DNA from: Rotaria socialis | Lineage: Eukaryota; Rotifera; Eurotatoria; Philodinida; Philodinidae | Assembly (NCBI GenBank): GCA_905331475.1 | Contig: CAJNYU010001021.1 | Location: forward strand, 1-64,000 | Direction of reading: 5' to 3' | DNA length: 64,000 nucleotides | Shown: piece after piece, positions 32,358-44,687 of the stretch | How the letters are laid out: each line of letters opens with the position of its first letter | Numbering within the stretch: the stretch's first letter is position 1 | The notes under the pieces: model-generated | What the model was told of the DNA's origin: nothing | The model's input: the letters and a program-made list of their open reading frames with translations, nothing else | The model's database searches: none | Translations under genes and position numbers: made by a program

Positions 32358-35300
32358 ATGGCTTCCAATGAAAGAGCAAAACGAGAGTAAGTTTGACAGA
32401 ATAATAAACCACAGTCGTCAAACTATGATTTATTGACTTGCAATATTTTAGTACAACAGATCGAAATCTCTTAAACAAAATTCTCAATGATTTAGAACGT
32501 AGTGATAAAACTGATAATCAACGATTAGAAGACAAAGCGTTAGATGACTTTCAGTAATTTATTCATTTTAATAATTGAAATTGTTCTTCTTTCTATTCTG
32601 CTGTTTTTCCAAATATTTAGATCAAAATTTAGTAGCAAAGCAAAATTTTCAAATAATCTTGAACATAAACAATTCGTTAACGTATGTCATATTTAGTAAT
32701 AAAAAAAAAACAATCTTGTTTATTTTTCCTTAGATTTCACGTTTTATTATAAAGAAGAAATTACTTAATCCGTAAGTAATCTATACAGAAAGGATTTTTC
32801 TGTACGATGTCTCTTAAATAACATAAGAGTATCTTTTATTGGTTGCATAAATATTTATGACAGATTTCTTTTATAAAAATAATCCTTGAAATATGAATTT
32901 TTTAAATGATTAAGATTCTAATGTGGTTTAGAATAGTATGTGTAATGGTTTCGTTTCACTAAGAATAAATGACTTTTGAAGTGGCTGCCATTGAATTGTA
33001 AATACAACGCATATTCAAATAGTTCTCATGACTCTGATGTTTTAATCAAACTAAAAGTTTTCTTTTCATAACATTAAATATTAACACAATTCGATTTATG
33101 TTATATGATTCTGTTTTTCTTTTGCTACCTTAATCATTAATGAAGAAATAGGGCTGCTTATAGCGACTCAATTCATAAGAAAATGCAATCTAGTTAAATG
33201 TTTCATGAAAATATAAAATTACCGTAAAATGACCAATGGGAATAAACATGCCTCAGTCTACCTAAAACACAAGAGATCATAGAATTTGTTCAATCGGATA
33301 TCTTTCCAACTGAGTATAAAAAGTCACATTCATGGACTTATATTATTGAAAGTTTTTGTTTTATTTCCAAGAATTTCCTACTTAAAATCAATTCTGTGCG
33401 TAGATTGGTAGCTATTTCTTTACTCTCGCAAGAAAATGTTAATGTATTGCACATGAAACGATTCTATAGCAAATATGATTCAGCTTGCGACTTCTAATCT
33501 ATTGCTATGTTGCTAGTATGAGATGCCATTCTTTACATATTACAGTCAGTTATGTTAAATCCTCCTTGAATATTCATGAGACGGAAAAGTTTTCAAACAT
33601 CGATCTATATTGTAATTTATTTTCTTTTTAGTGCAAATAAACTATGTTCATTATCAGTATTTTATTGCTTACGAATTTTACTTCGTGATCCTGACTATCA
33701 ACTTATTTTTGTTAAGGAAAATGGAATGATTGGCTTAAAAAATGTGCATTTCTTTCAAACATGTTATCTTTTTAAATCTTACTAGTTTTTCTTTTAGCAA
33801 ATGGATCTTTATCTAAATATTCATTCAACAGATCAATGTGATAGTAGTAGTAGTAGTAGTGAAGTAAACTTAGTAGCGTGTAAAATACTTGGACATATGC
33901 TTAGTAAGTCAATTCAATATGGTAGAAATAAAATCCTCCTGATTTCTTTCTTTAAAAGATATTCTTCTTAAATTAATAATGCATACACCAAATCATGTTG
34001 AAAGAGAACATATTGTATCAAGTGAAATAATTGAATCAATAACACGTCTATTGAATAATACTCAAGATCTATCAGTTCTACAGAGTATATTAAGATTATT
34101 AATTAATATGATTGATCAAACGTAAGAATTAGTTTATTTTTTAAATAATTTCATTTATCTTATTTCTTTAAATTATATATAGAGAATTATATGTTAAAGA
34201 AATAATTAAATCAGAAGCAATTGATAGTTTATTACAAATATTTTTATACAAAGATCTCGAAATAAAACAGTATGAAAAAATCATTTTGAAAACAAAAAGA
34301 AATATTGTTCAACAAAAAATATTTTAGACTTTCTTTGCAACTTATGTCCAATTTTCTTGGTCATCCAGAAGGACGAAAATGTATTTCACGTATACCAAAC
34401 GACTTTCTTGATGCTTTTACTAGGTAAAAGAAACAAAAGCAAAATCATTCAAATATATTGAATCAATTTATATTTTCTAATTAAGTCATTTAAGTCATAA
34501 TAATGTAAAAGTGCTCGATCATGCTATTTGGTGTTTAACTCATTGTGCTGAAAATGAAGATAATCGACGGCGAATTCGTCTAACAGGAGCAATTCCATTG
34601 TTATTATCACTTCTTGATAATGGGTAAACAATTTTGATCGTCATGAAAACAAATATTGTTTTTTTTCTTATCCATAAAATCTTATTTTAGAAATCGTTTT
34701 TTTGATTTTGCGGTACCATCAACGAACAATAATCAACGGCAAAGTGGACAGAGTTCAAAGAGAAACACACGTGATGATGCAGAAGTAAATAATAATAATA
34801 ATATATGATTAAGTTCTCATACGATTACCATTTAAGAGTATTAGAATTCCATCGGAAGTTAATGGTGCAGAAAAATTCTTCTTCTTCGAGTGTAGTATTC
34901 TAAAAGGGAAAAAAACTTCGCCTCAAGCATTCCTAATGGAGTGAGTAGCACAAATTACATCTAGCTGCTTTTGACTCTATTCTTCTTTGATGAGAATATT
35001 ATGATGTTTTTACTTCATATAAGATAATAATTTCGAAACAATTAGTTAATTTTACTAACAAAAAATAGAATATCTGACTTTGATTCCGGAGGAAATCAAT
35101 CTACTATGTCGGCTGGCTAATCTCAGGCTTTACAATAAAAAGAAAAAAACCAAAATAACTGATTTTAAATTAATACTTAGGCAGTTTCACGTTTTGATCA
35201 ATTATTCGATATGGAATCAGCTTGTTGTACTTGTCTAGCCGAACTTTCCTTTGATTATACTAATGGACAAACTGTGATTGAACGAAATGGTATCTATATC

Positions 35301-38300
35301 TTAGCAATACTTCTTTTTTCTGAAAGTGAAGATGTTCAACGATTAGAAAAATTTAATCATCTTCAGGTAAACCGAATTTTTTTGAATTGCATTAAAACTA
35401 ATTATTTCATAGCGTACGGTATTTCGAACATTGCGATATTTATTTTCATTAAATAAAAATCGTGATCAATATAGACGATTATTTCCGACAAAAATCTTCG
35501 AATTATTTCTTATTATCGGAAATTTTCAACGTGATCTTAATGCTTATAAACCTGTTACAGATGCATGGAATGCAATTCCTATTGATGATTTAAATAAAAT
35601 AAAGCTTGAACGTCTTCAATCACTAAATCCTAAACAGGAACCAACCAGGTTCATTCGTGATTTTGGTGTTTATGAATGTCTTGGTTCAGGAGCATTTGGT
35701 TCGGTCTATCGAGTTGCTCGACGTGGAACAGCGACAATGTATGCTCTTAAAGAGGTTTGAACAAAAGATTATTTTTACCGTTCAAAAATGCATATTTAGA
35801 TTGATAACCGTTCAATAGCAACTGATACTGATCGTAGTTTAGGACAAAAAATAAATGAAGTTAAAATTATTCGCGAAGAAATGCGTCATCCAAATATCGT
35901 CAGTTATTTTAGAATATTTGCTGAAAGTAATTTTTCTGTTATAAATATTATTTTCCAACGGTTCAAATCTTTTATTTAATTATTAGATGATAAATTATAT
36001 ATTGTCATGGAATTGATAGCTGGATCATCGTTACAAGATTATTTATCATTACTCAAAGAAACAAAACGATCGATGACAGAAGAACATATTTGGAATGTTT
36101 TTGTACAACTTATACTTGCATTAAGATATTTACATAAGGAAAAAACAATTGTGCATAGGGATTTGACGGCTAATAATATTATGTTAGATGATGAATATCG
36201 AGTTAAAATTAGTATGTATTCTGATTTTGATGCGTAATTCGAGTAACTGTCAAACTTATCGATGGGACTCACCTTTGTTTTAATGTCTAGAATTGAGTTT
36301 ATTATCGTAGGTCTAAAAAATACAGAAATAAAATTCGATTAGTAAATTTTTGGTGTGACCTGTTTGAAGGCGAATATGTCTCACTGGTTATGATGACTTC
36401 GATTTTGGTTTATAAGTGTTTCACTTCATTTTTTCCCTATACAGTTAGAAATAAAATTTCGCCAAGAGATATTCCAAGTTTGAGCAAGAACGAATTTATT
36501 TTTGATAAGATGTCTACATTTCAAATAAATCAGTATTTTTGATAGTATTACAAGTGACGAACAATTTAATAAAAGAGTTACAATCTCAATCGAAATTCGC
36601 TGATTGCAGATTTAATCGCGAGATTTCCATAATAGAAATATTATCGACTGATAGAGATCGATGTATCATTACAACAAAAGATTAGAGAATATCCAAGTCC
36701 GATGTCTATGAATTCTGTGTCTGCATTGCAAAATACTCAACGTATGATATTCATTCTTTCTTGAAAATTCATTTTTATTGCACTCTAGAGGAGATGACTT
36801 CTTAACATTAAACATCTCTAGGAACAAATATATTTTTCAAAATTAAAAAGCTAATATTTGCTACAATCGAGTTTTGAATAGCCCTTTCGCATTTCTAATC
36901 GCAACAGAAAACAACTGTCTTTGCCTCAGCTTGCTTGATAAATCGTTGGCGGAGTCTAGTTTTCGTATGAGAATTATCAAATAATGAAATTTCGGAGTGC
37001 AAAAGTTGCATAAAAAAGAAGTTCACCAATAATATTTCGCGAATTCAATAACAGATTTACTTTTTCTTTTCTAGCTGATTTTGGTTTAGCTAAATTACGT
37101 GATACCGATTGTAGTAAAATGAATTCAGCTGTTGGAACACTATATTATGCATGTCCTGAAATTATTCAACATCAACCATACAATGAAAAAGCTGGTTGGT
37201 TCTCTTTTATCTTTTCGATTAAACGCCATCTTCTCTCTTCTAGATATATGGAGTTTAGGTTGTGTGCTTTATCATATGTTAACATTAGCTCCACCATTTT
37301 ATACATCCAATATTCTTTTATTAGCAAGTAAAATTTGTTCAGGCGAATATGATGAAACGCCATTAAAATTCTATTCCGATCGCATACGACAAATTATAAT
37401 TGAATGCTTATCTATCGATCCACAACGCCGTCCGGATATTTGTTCTGTAGCTATATTATGTACCGAACAAATAATGTTGTATACAGATCGTTCGTGTACA
37501 ACAATTCAAACGTTAGAAAAACGTTTAAGACAACAAGATCATCATCGTGAATTCGATTTAATAAGACAACAATCCCAACAATTACAACAACAATCTAGTT
37601 ATCAACAATCATGTCTGAGTGGTTCAAGCACAAAAGAATCTTTAGGCGGGAATAGCGGTGGCATTGCTGATGTTAGTTTTGACGGAGCCGATGGGCAGCA
37701 CGATGTCAGTAAACCAGATGCATTTAGTGCTGGTAAATCAATAAAAATCAACAAAAAGAAAGTAAATAGTAAATCTTTTGTTTCTTTTTTTAGTTTCTGA
37801 TTGTGAAACACCTGACGCACCAGCAAAAGAATTTACATATAGTAATGCTCCACAACCGCCAAGTGGTCCAATAAGACCAAATAATATAAGACGTCGATAT
37901 GCTTCGGAACAATCATTAAATTCGAATGAAGGTATGAAAATAAAAATGTGAGTGCCACTTGGAAAATAATATGTTTCTTTGCTTACGATGTATCAAGCTC
38001 GATCACCTGAATTATCCAATACATCATTTGAAAGTAATTATGATAGTATTAATCTAGTGCAACAACATGTTCCACCTACTTCTGGCTCATCGAATATGGA
38101 ACGAAAGTGAGTATAGAAGAATACATATCTATGTATTGTTCTTTTTTTCACCTTCAAACTACCGCTGCCATTGATATTAGTCCGTAAAAGGAAAAAAACA
38201 GTATGTCGGGAAAATACGTTCTACATCTAATCTGACATACAACCAGTAAAACTCTCGACTACAATCAACATTCAAGTTTCTCTGTGCTATGTTCTAACGG

Positions 38301-39475
38301 ATCTCACAATGAAAAAATGCATTCTTTTCTTCTTACATTTCAATAGTAATTTAACAGCATAGACCTCCGATACTACTGATTGCACGTTCTTTACAGTAAT
38401 TAGAGATAATTCATATGACTAATCGACACTAAAAAGTCTCGTCTTAATATAAGAACTTATTCGTTATGGTTAGCTGTTCGCTAGTAAATCATCATTGCTT
38501 CATCTATGATTTCCATTAGATTACTTTCTGCAGCGCATACATTTGAAAGTTATTGAACTCCAACCCTAGAACCACCAGCAATGCAACGATCTGTACAAGT
38601 CAATAAGTCAGGGGCTGGTCTTTCGCCGAAAAATTCATGCAATTGTTGAAACGATATCATACGACTGGATCTGCCGTTCAGTAGCAGAAAAACTGACATA
38701 TTCTTTTTCTCTTTTCGCTATTTAATGAGACAAATTTTTCATAGATATAAGCCTATATTTAATTAAATATATTCTTCTGGTCAATATTCTATTCGTTGTG
38801 TACGGGTTTTCTTTAAAATTAATTTAGACAAAGTCCATTTACTCGTTCACGCCAAACATCGTCTGGATCGATAAGTATATCTCAAAGGCGACTACGACCT
38901 ACGGATCCTGTTAGTCAATTACTAGATATAGTTCATAAACTAGTTTACATTTCCTTTGTAAGTTGATTAGAAAACCAACATCTTCCAATGAAAAAATTGT
39001 CTCTTTTCATTAGGTACCATCGAATACCAATAATAATAAATATCGTCGTCTTATTGATCGTTATAGAACTTTTTTATTTTCAAAAGCTTCATCACAAAAT
39101 TTAAAGAGCGAACTATCAAAATTATCAAATCATTTAACTGATTGTATCGAATTCGATAGTGGATTTGGAAGACAAGGTATTGGTTTACAATCATTAGCGA
39201 ATTCATCTCGATCATCATCACCTAGTCCGTCGAATCTAAAAAATGGTAAAAGATTTCCATCAAATAATTTCATCGTTAAATTTAAAACTTTTCTAGTTGA
39301 TCTGAGTATTTCTGATAGTAGCGGATCTGTTACCTATGAACAAATGATGACATATATTGAACAATATCTTCAAGAAACAGATTACTATAAAGATACATCA
39401 ATGTCTCCATCGCCCAGTGAGTCTCTACCGCCAACCGTTCAACGAAGTCAACGACCACCATCCGGCAAAAGATAA
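32358..39475 (+). CDS. NEK10-like serine/threonine kinase (many exons)
   Basis: Start at 32358 (MASNERAKR...) and stop at 39473-39475. N-terminal exons (33800-35700) encode helical ARM-like repeats (ESITRLLNN..., HAIWCLTHCAENEDNRRRI). The kinase domain follows: GSGAFGSVY glycine loop (35690), YALKEV lysine, HRDLTANNIMLD (36150), then ADFGLAK on the next exon (37074), GTLYYACPEI, and DIWSLGCVLYHML. The C-terminal exons hold DPVSQLLDIVHKLVYIS and YEQMMTYIEQYLQETDYY, which match the conserved NEK10 tail (DPIQQILIQLHKIIYI; TYEQMQTVIEEVLEESGYY). Catalytic residues are intact. NEK10 is known from motile-cilium and DNA-damage work in vertebrates. Several introns are long for this locus (~1 kb at 32.8-33.8 kb, ~860 bp at 36.2-37.1 kb, ~720 bp at 38.1-38.8 kb). 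The first exons are less certain than the rest. Confidence 0.88.
33844..33861 (+). repeat. (AGT)6 microsatellite in a NEK10 exon
   Basis: Six AGT codons in a row give a short serine tract just after the start of an early NEK10 exon. Confidence 0.8.
36214..37073 (+). other. Long NEK10 intron between catalytic loop and DFG exons
   Basis: The intron starts AAAATTA|GTATGT and ends TTCTAG, separating VKI from ADFGLAK. At ~860 bp it is more than ten times the usual intron size here. I looked for terminal inverted repeats or coding remnants and found none. Confidence 0.7.
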
Positions 39476-39734
39476 TTACAACGAAACAAGTATACTAACA
39501 TATTTACTTATCGAACCCATCTGTGTATATAGATATGTGCTTTTAAATCGAAAAAAATATTTTTTTATTAATATTTTTCTTGTACCCTATAATTTAAATT
39601 AAAAAAATGATTGATGCAACATGCGAATAAATTAATAGGCACGATTAAAAATGCAAAAGAAGCATCTCTCATTGTGCGCTTCAAAATCCTGGTGCATTTG
39701 ACGATGTGTTTGTTTGAACTCAGCAAGAATCAGA

Positions 39735-39941
39735 ATGGACTCATTTGATTTATTATCAAATTTGATATTATATCTCATGTTTTCTTTTCTTTTTTGTATT
39801 TCTCAAGCAGTATTAGAATCTTTTTCGTCTAATAATCATTTTCTTATGCGTACACGAATACCAATGAAAATTATTCAAACGAACAACTCGATAGAAATAC
39901 CAGCTATTAATAGATTTCTTGTTTCTAAATATCTCACATGA
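39735..39941 (+). CDS. Small predicted secreted peptide
   Basis: A 68-codon frame from the ATG at 39735. The first ~24 residues form a good signal peptide (polar start, then LILYLMFSFLFCISQA). The short mature part has several Arg-flanked segments (MRTRIPMKI, NRFLVSKYLT). It has no cysteine cluster and no Gly-Lys-Arg amidation sites, so a neuropeptide precursor is not supported. It lies 260 bp after NEK10 and 66 bp before the dispanin-like gene on the same strand. Its small size makes a chance frame possible. Confidence 0.4.
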   Translation: MDSFDLLSNLILYLMFSFLFCISQAVLESFSSNNHFLMRTRIPMKIIQTNNSIEIPAINRFLVSKYLT

Positions 39942-40007
39942 ATATATATATACAAGAAAACTATTATTGTTAGGACATTTGTACAGAAAATCGACTTATA
40001 ATTATAC

Positions 40008-40454
40008 ATGACTGAGATTCTTTCTCGTTCGACAACTAAAACAGTACAAATATCCGATGTTCCATTAACACATTATCTTGCCGTTGAAGGTTCAAATATA
40101 GAACCAGATTCTCAACAATTTGGCTTAGTTGTTCCATCAAAAAGAAAAATTTCAGACACAATTTCAACTTATATTATTTGGTCAATATTTTATTTGTTAT
40201 TTATTCCATTCGGTATAGTTTGTTGTTATCTTCCATATAAAGTTAGTAATTTTAAAACACTCAATTCTTATGAAATAGCAGAACAATGGTCAAAACGTAC
40301 ATTTGTACTTAATATAATGATAACAATACTTATGTTTTGTATAACTATTACTGTTGCTATGTTACATTATGACTATGAACAACGAATGACAAACTTTCAT
40401 GTCAATCAAACACATGCGACTGGAGCTTATATTCCATGGCAACCGGGACGTTAA
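40008..40454 (+). CDS. Dispanin / CD225-like two-pass membrane protein
   Basis: Intronless, 148 codons. Two hydrophobic segments, about residues 50-72 (TYIIWSIFYLLFIPFGIVCC) and 100-122 (FVLNIMITILMFCITITVAM), are separated by a polar loop (KVSNFKTLNSYEIAEQWSKR). This layout, with small residues at the end of TM1, then Lys-Val, then an A-x-x-x-S-x-R/K helix leading into TM2, is that of the CD225/dispanin superfamily, which includes IFITM and PRRT proteins. The N-terminal ~45 residues are polar and probably cytosolic. The family resemblance is by pattern and not strong enough to name a subfamily. It is convergent with the TMEM163 gene, with a 71-bp gap between stop codons. Confidence 0.6.
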   Translation: MTEILSRSTTKTVQISDVPLTHYLAVEGSNIEPDSQQFGLVVPSKRKISDTISTYIIWSIFYLLFIPFGIVCCYLPYKVSNFKTLNSYEIAEQWSKRTFVLNIMITILMFCITITVAMLHYDYEQRMTNFHVNQTHATGAYIPWQPGR

Positions 40455-40525
40455 CTAAAATTTTGTTTGTTTTTTTGGTTTTCATATATGTACATAAACG
40501 TAAAATTCCTAACATTAAATAGTTT

Positions 40526-41233
40526 TTAAAAAGATTTAAACATCATCCAAATGCCATAGATCATAATTAAAGCTGAAATAAACATTCCCATTAATGGGTC
40601 AATATACCAAATATTTTGATTTGAATTATAAATTTTAATGCTAACAACAACTGAAAATGCCATTAATCCCGATATAAATGTATTGAATGCATCTGAATAA
40701 GCTGATATAACATTAAGTTTTTTGGCTACTGTATATTTGCCGAATGCTAAGCAAAAAAATATAAATGTTTGAATTGCGACTGCAATAGCTAAATAAGGAT
40801 TTGGTATTGGATGAATTTGATTACGTATATCAAGTACCGAATCAATAAATACACCAAAGCCGGAAACAAAAAAAAGTATTGCCAATATTCTTAATACATA
40901 GATTTCCCGTGTTTTTTGTTCATGTGTACTTGTAAAACGCCATATAATAATTATAAATGCTAATACATCAAGAATAGTATCAACAGCAAAGCCAAGTGCT
41001 GATGCTGATTGCTCTTCAACAGCTAAGAAAAATGTTATTAAACCACATACTGAACTAACAAAAATTGATATTATATTTAATGTTATAAGTGCATGACGTG
41101 TTGTTGTTTCATCTTCAATTGATAGTGATGCTTCAGATGAAACAAATAAATCGATTTTTTCATTATTTGACCTTGTTACAATAGTAAATTTTGGTGCTGG
41201 AGTATCATCGTCAAATTTTTCATAGCGAGCCAT
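40526..41233 (-). CDS. TMEM163-like zinc transporter
   Basis: Intronless. I start at the ATG at 41233 (MARYEKFDDD), giving 235 residues; the open frame extends further only through a TTG. The hallmark is SASALGFAVDTILDVLAFII, matching TMEM163 SASAFGFAFDAVLDVL; the two aspartates of the D-x3-D pair (residues 85 and 89 from this start), which bind Zn2+ in that family, are kept. Other shared blocks are SDAFNTFISGLMAFSVVVS and NIWYIDPLMGMFISALIMIYG. About six transmembrane segments are visible. TMEM163 belongs to the cation-diffusion-facilitator superfamily and effluxes zinc from cytosol or into vesicles. The N-terminal acidic region would be cytosolic. Human TMEM163 is 289 residues, so this copy has a shorter N-terminus. 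Confidence 0.85.
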   Translation of the reverse strand: MARYEKFDDDTPAPKFTIVTRSNNEKIDLFVSSEASLSIEDETTTRHALITLNIISIFVSSVCGLITFFLAVEEQSASALGFAVDTILDVLAFIIIIWRFTSTHEQKTREIYVLRILAILFFVSGFGVFIDSVLDIRNQIHPIPNPYLAIAVAIQTFIFFCLAFGKYTVAKKLNVISAYSDAFNTFISGLMAFSVVVSIKIYNSNQNIWYIDPLMGMFISALIMIYGIWMMFKSF

Positions 41234-42120
41234 GAGTAGAAAAAGCAAAAAGAAAATAATAATAGTAAAAACCAAACAATCTAGAAATAGAATATAATCT
41301 TTCAATTGTCGCTATTCATGATCGACTAAAAAACATCATTAAAAACATAAAAGAGTTCTATGATTATTTTACTGAATAAATAGTTCATATTGGTTCCACA
41401 GTTTCCTTGTCATTCTTCTTATTTTTTTTTCTATTTGCAAATATTATATATATTCTTTTTTTCTGTTATAAATCGTCTCTGACTTTTCTCGATGTTTAAT
41501 TGCTTATACACTAATAGTATCTTTATATACTTTTTTTTTCTCTCTTCGATCATTGCAATAATTCCCGCTGAAATTATTGCATAGATGTGAACGAGAATAC
41601 AGGTGAATTGGTGACTTATGGTCTTACCGGAAACTAAATCCTACAGCGAGAACAAAAAACAAACACGCACATATATTTTGTGTCAGGCTGATTTCTTTTT
41701 ACTGTTAGACGGATAAGAAAAACGGCCAAAAATATACTCCTATCAATTCTACTATGACAGATAGTTAGTAAGGAGAACAACAGATGTTACTCTGAGTCTT
41801 ATCTCTACTTCTATAGTTGATGATTGTTATTCTCTTCTCCTCTTCTCTTTTTTTTGTGTAGTTATTGTATTAGCTCAGATAACAGTTGCACATTCCTAGA
41901 AATAATATCTTCAAGTATTTTCCTTCTTAAGAATATTGTTTTTTTCAATATGTAGAGACATTTCTAAGGCTTCTTTCTTTTTTCATTTCTTCTAACAACT
42001 AATACTAATTAATTATAAGTTTCTACGGATATTTTCGGTCGTTTCTTTTTTTACTCGTGCAAAAAATAAAAGAAAAATAATAATCATACATAAATTATAA
42101 ATGTTGTTTGAAAATAGCTC
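41234..42120. other. Intergenic, no gene seen
   Basis: Upstream of TMEM163. AT-rich with long T and CT tracts (for example 41845-41865). No gene or element called. Confidence 0.45.
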
Positions 42121-42722
42121 ATATATTAGAGTGCATGCACCACCTAATAAGAACAGGGAGTTTTTATGTTCATGTTTCGACTATAATATCTCTGTAAAAT
42201 AGTGAGGAAATGAGCTGAAATTTTGCAGTGAAGTAGAAAATTTCTTTTCTATCTATTGGTGAAAGAATTTTTGAAAAAAGTTGTGAAATGATCGAGTCAT
42301 GAGCGGTAGCTTGCAGTCACCTGATGCCGTTCTAAATAAAAGCCCTATCCTCGATAAGAACGCTAATGCAAAAGTTGTCCCTAATTAGAACGCGCCGGCA
42401 AAAGTACATTGAATAACGTTATTCAATGTACTTTTGCCGGNCCGTTATTCAATGTACTTTTGCCGGCGCGTTCTAATTAGGGACAACTTTTGCATTAGCG
42501 TTCTTATCGAGGATAGTGCTTTTATTTAGAACGGCATCAGGTGACTGCAAACTACCGCTCATGACTCGATCATTTCACAACTTTTTTCAAAAATTCTTTC
42601 ACATATAGATAGAAAAGAACTTTTTCAGCTCACTTCCTCACTATTTCACAGAGATATTGTAATCGAAACATGAACATAAAAACTCCCCGTTCTTATTAGG
42701 TGGCGCATGCACTCTAATATAT
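42121..42722. repeat. ~600-bp diverged palindrome
   Basis: Two ~300-bp arms are inverted copies over nearly their full length: the ends read ATATATTAGAGTGCATGC and GCATGCACTCTAATATAT, and the centre contains GAATAACGTTATTC. The arms differ by scattered substitutions and small indels (for example near 42230-42275 versus 42595-42625), so they are diverged copies and not one read folded back exactly. An N at 42441, next to a tandemly repeated 22-bp piece at the centre, shows assembly trouble at the hairpin tip. The AT-rich flanks obscure any target duplication; TA is possible. Confidence 0.85.
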
Positions 42723-43062
42723 ATTGTTTCAGATTAGTTTTTTTTTCTCAATGAAAAGAACAACTAGGAGAAAAGATAAGATAGAAAAAGAAGAAGAAAT
42801 GGCAATCGCTAATTCATTTTTCTAGTAATTTTTGTATGAAAAATAGAAGAAGAGAAGAAGAAGAAGAAGCAAAAAAATCTTCGCTGTTTTTTATTCATGC
42901 AGCGTTCTAATAGTAAAAACTATCAACAGTTCTGAGCTTTGTCGATTAACTGCATCGTTTTCTAATATATACCGAAAACAAATAAGACTCAACGATATAG
43001 AAGAACAAGAGCATGAAATAAATCTACAATGAGAATATAATGTTACTGTAATATGTATGTCA

Positions 43063-43093
<31 letters not shown>

Positions 43094-44687
43094 AAAAATG
43101 TCAATATTAATCAATTTCAATAAGGAATCAATGTTGTCATAAGGATATTATAACACATAATATTTACAATAATTATTTTCGTCACATTTTTTTCTTCAAA
43201 TTTGTTAATTATGATTGAATAATATTGAAAGATGAAATAAAGCTAAAGAATTGAATGAATCATCCTTAATTATCTCTTATTGTTCTTCATAAATCTATCA
43301 AAATATTCGTATTAATATATATTGATGAAGACTAAACATTTTATTTTTCATAATTAGATATGTCAAATGAAATAAAAACTATGATTGAAGCTATTACAGA
43401 AAACAAATGCGAATAAATCAATTTTTGTATTTTGTGACGAATATAACTTTTATTGTTTATGTCAAGTACATCATGACATTCGAAACAAGCAGAATCTATG
43501 GCTTATTGAAAAAGAAAAAGCTTAAAAAATGAAGTTTAGAAATATGTTCAATATAAACTATCCGATAGTTATTACCAATATATAATATTTATAATAATGA
43601 AAGAAAACGTTCATTTATTGTGTTTGATTCATATTCTCAATGAAAACCTATTCTTTATTTTTAATTAAAAAGGCATTTACCAGAGATATTCATTCGGCCG
43701 AGATGTAAAAATTCAATTAGACATTTATGTGCCAAATTAGTTTCCTACATATTTGAGTACGTTAGATCAGTATATAATTATTTTAATAAGCAGAGAAGTT
43801 CATTTGAGTTCGGTTGTTTCGTACTTTAAAGGTGACCGTAATAGAATCGTTTGGTTAAGGATAATTATTACCGAATCGAGCAAACTGAATAAGGTTTCTA
43901 TTAATAAATGATGATAACAACAGTTGTTATTCGAAGAGAATCCAGCTTGAACAAAGGTCACTAGATAATTATCTCGAATATGTTCTGCTCTAAGATATAT
44001 AACAATAATTATAACGAGTATTGCCGGGTATTCTTTGTGCGTATGTTCACGACAATCTCTTTTTTTTATTGTTTAGCAGTAGATGAAGATTGATTCTTAT
44101 AGACTTTGTGCTGATGTTCAAGATTGCACTTATATCACGAGAATATAAAGTGAGAGACGGAGAGGCTGAGTATTTTTTTTCTCTAGGATCGGTGAACAAT
44201 TAGCTAATAGAAAAAATCCAAAATTCGCCGAGGTCAGGATCACCTGCATTCCGAAGATCTATAGTTATGCTTCTTTTATGTATTTTTTTTAACGATTTAC
44301 ATATTCCTTTTGGCGCAGGTATAATTAATAAATTTCTTTTTTTCCTTCAAGGCAAAAAAAAAACATGGTGTAGTTTTCTTCTTTTCTCTTTCTTGGTTTT
44401 AACAATACTCTTTACGGTTGTCTTCTGCCGCTTTCTTTCCTATTGTAGTTTCTTTGTACACATATACGTATACATATGCTATATTAATACAGTGTCGTCA
44501 AAACTAGAATCAAGCTTTAGAAATTGTATTGATAATATTCTATTCGTGTATTCGTATGTCCTATTGATACGTGTTGTTTCTATGATATTTTAATATTTAT
44601 TGACTTTCAAGTAAGTGCGAAAGCAATTTGTCTACATATTGGAGGTAATTAACAGTCAGTATATAGCTCGATATTAATTCCTTAGAT
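42723..44687. other. Gene-poor region
   Basis: AT-rich. Contains purine runs (GAAGAAGAAGAA near 42851-42868) and an (AG)n tract. The 108-codon frame at 44267-44593 is hydrophobic and very T-rich and probably not a gene. The promoter of the collagen gene should lie at the right end. Confidence 0.4.
43063..43087. repeat. (AG)n microsatellite
   Basis: Uninterrupted AG dinucleotide tract of about 12 units. Confidence 0.9.

Noticed and set aside
40526-41305. Longer TMEM163 start with an extra hydrophobic N-terminus
   Set aside because: The upstream start is TTG; the first ATG at 41233 gives a protein that begins like a normal cytosolic N-terminus.
44267-44593. 108-codon hydrophobic frame
   Set aside because: T-rich low-complexity DNA yields Phe/Leu/Val-rich frames by chance; no conserved motif and no neighbouring exons.
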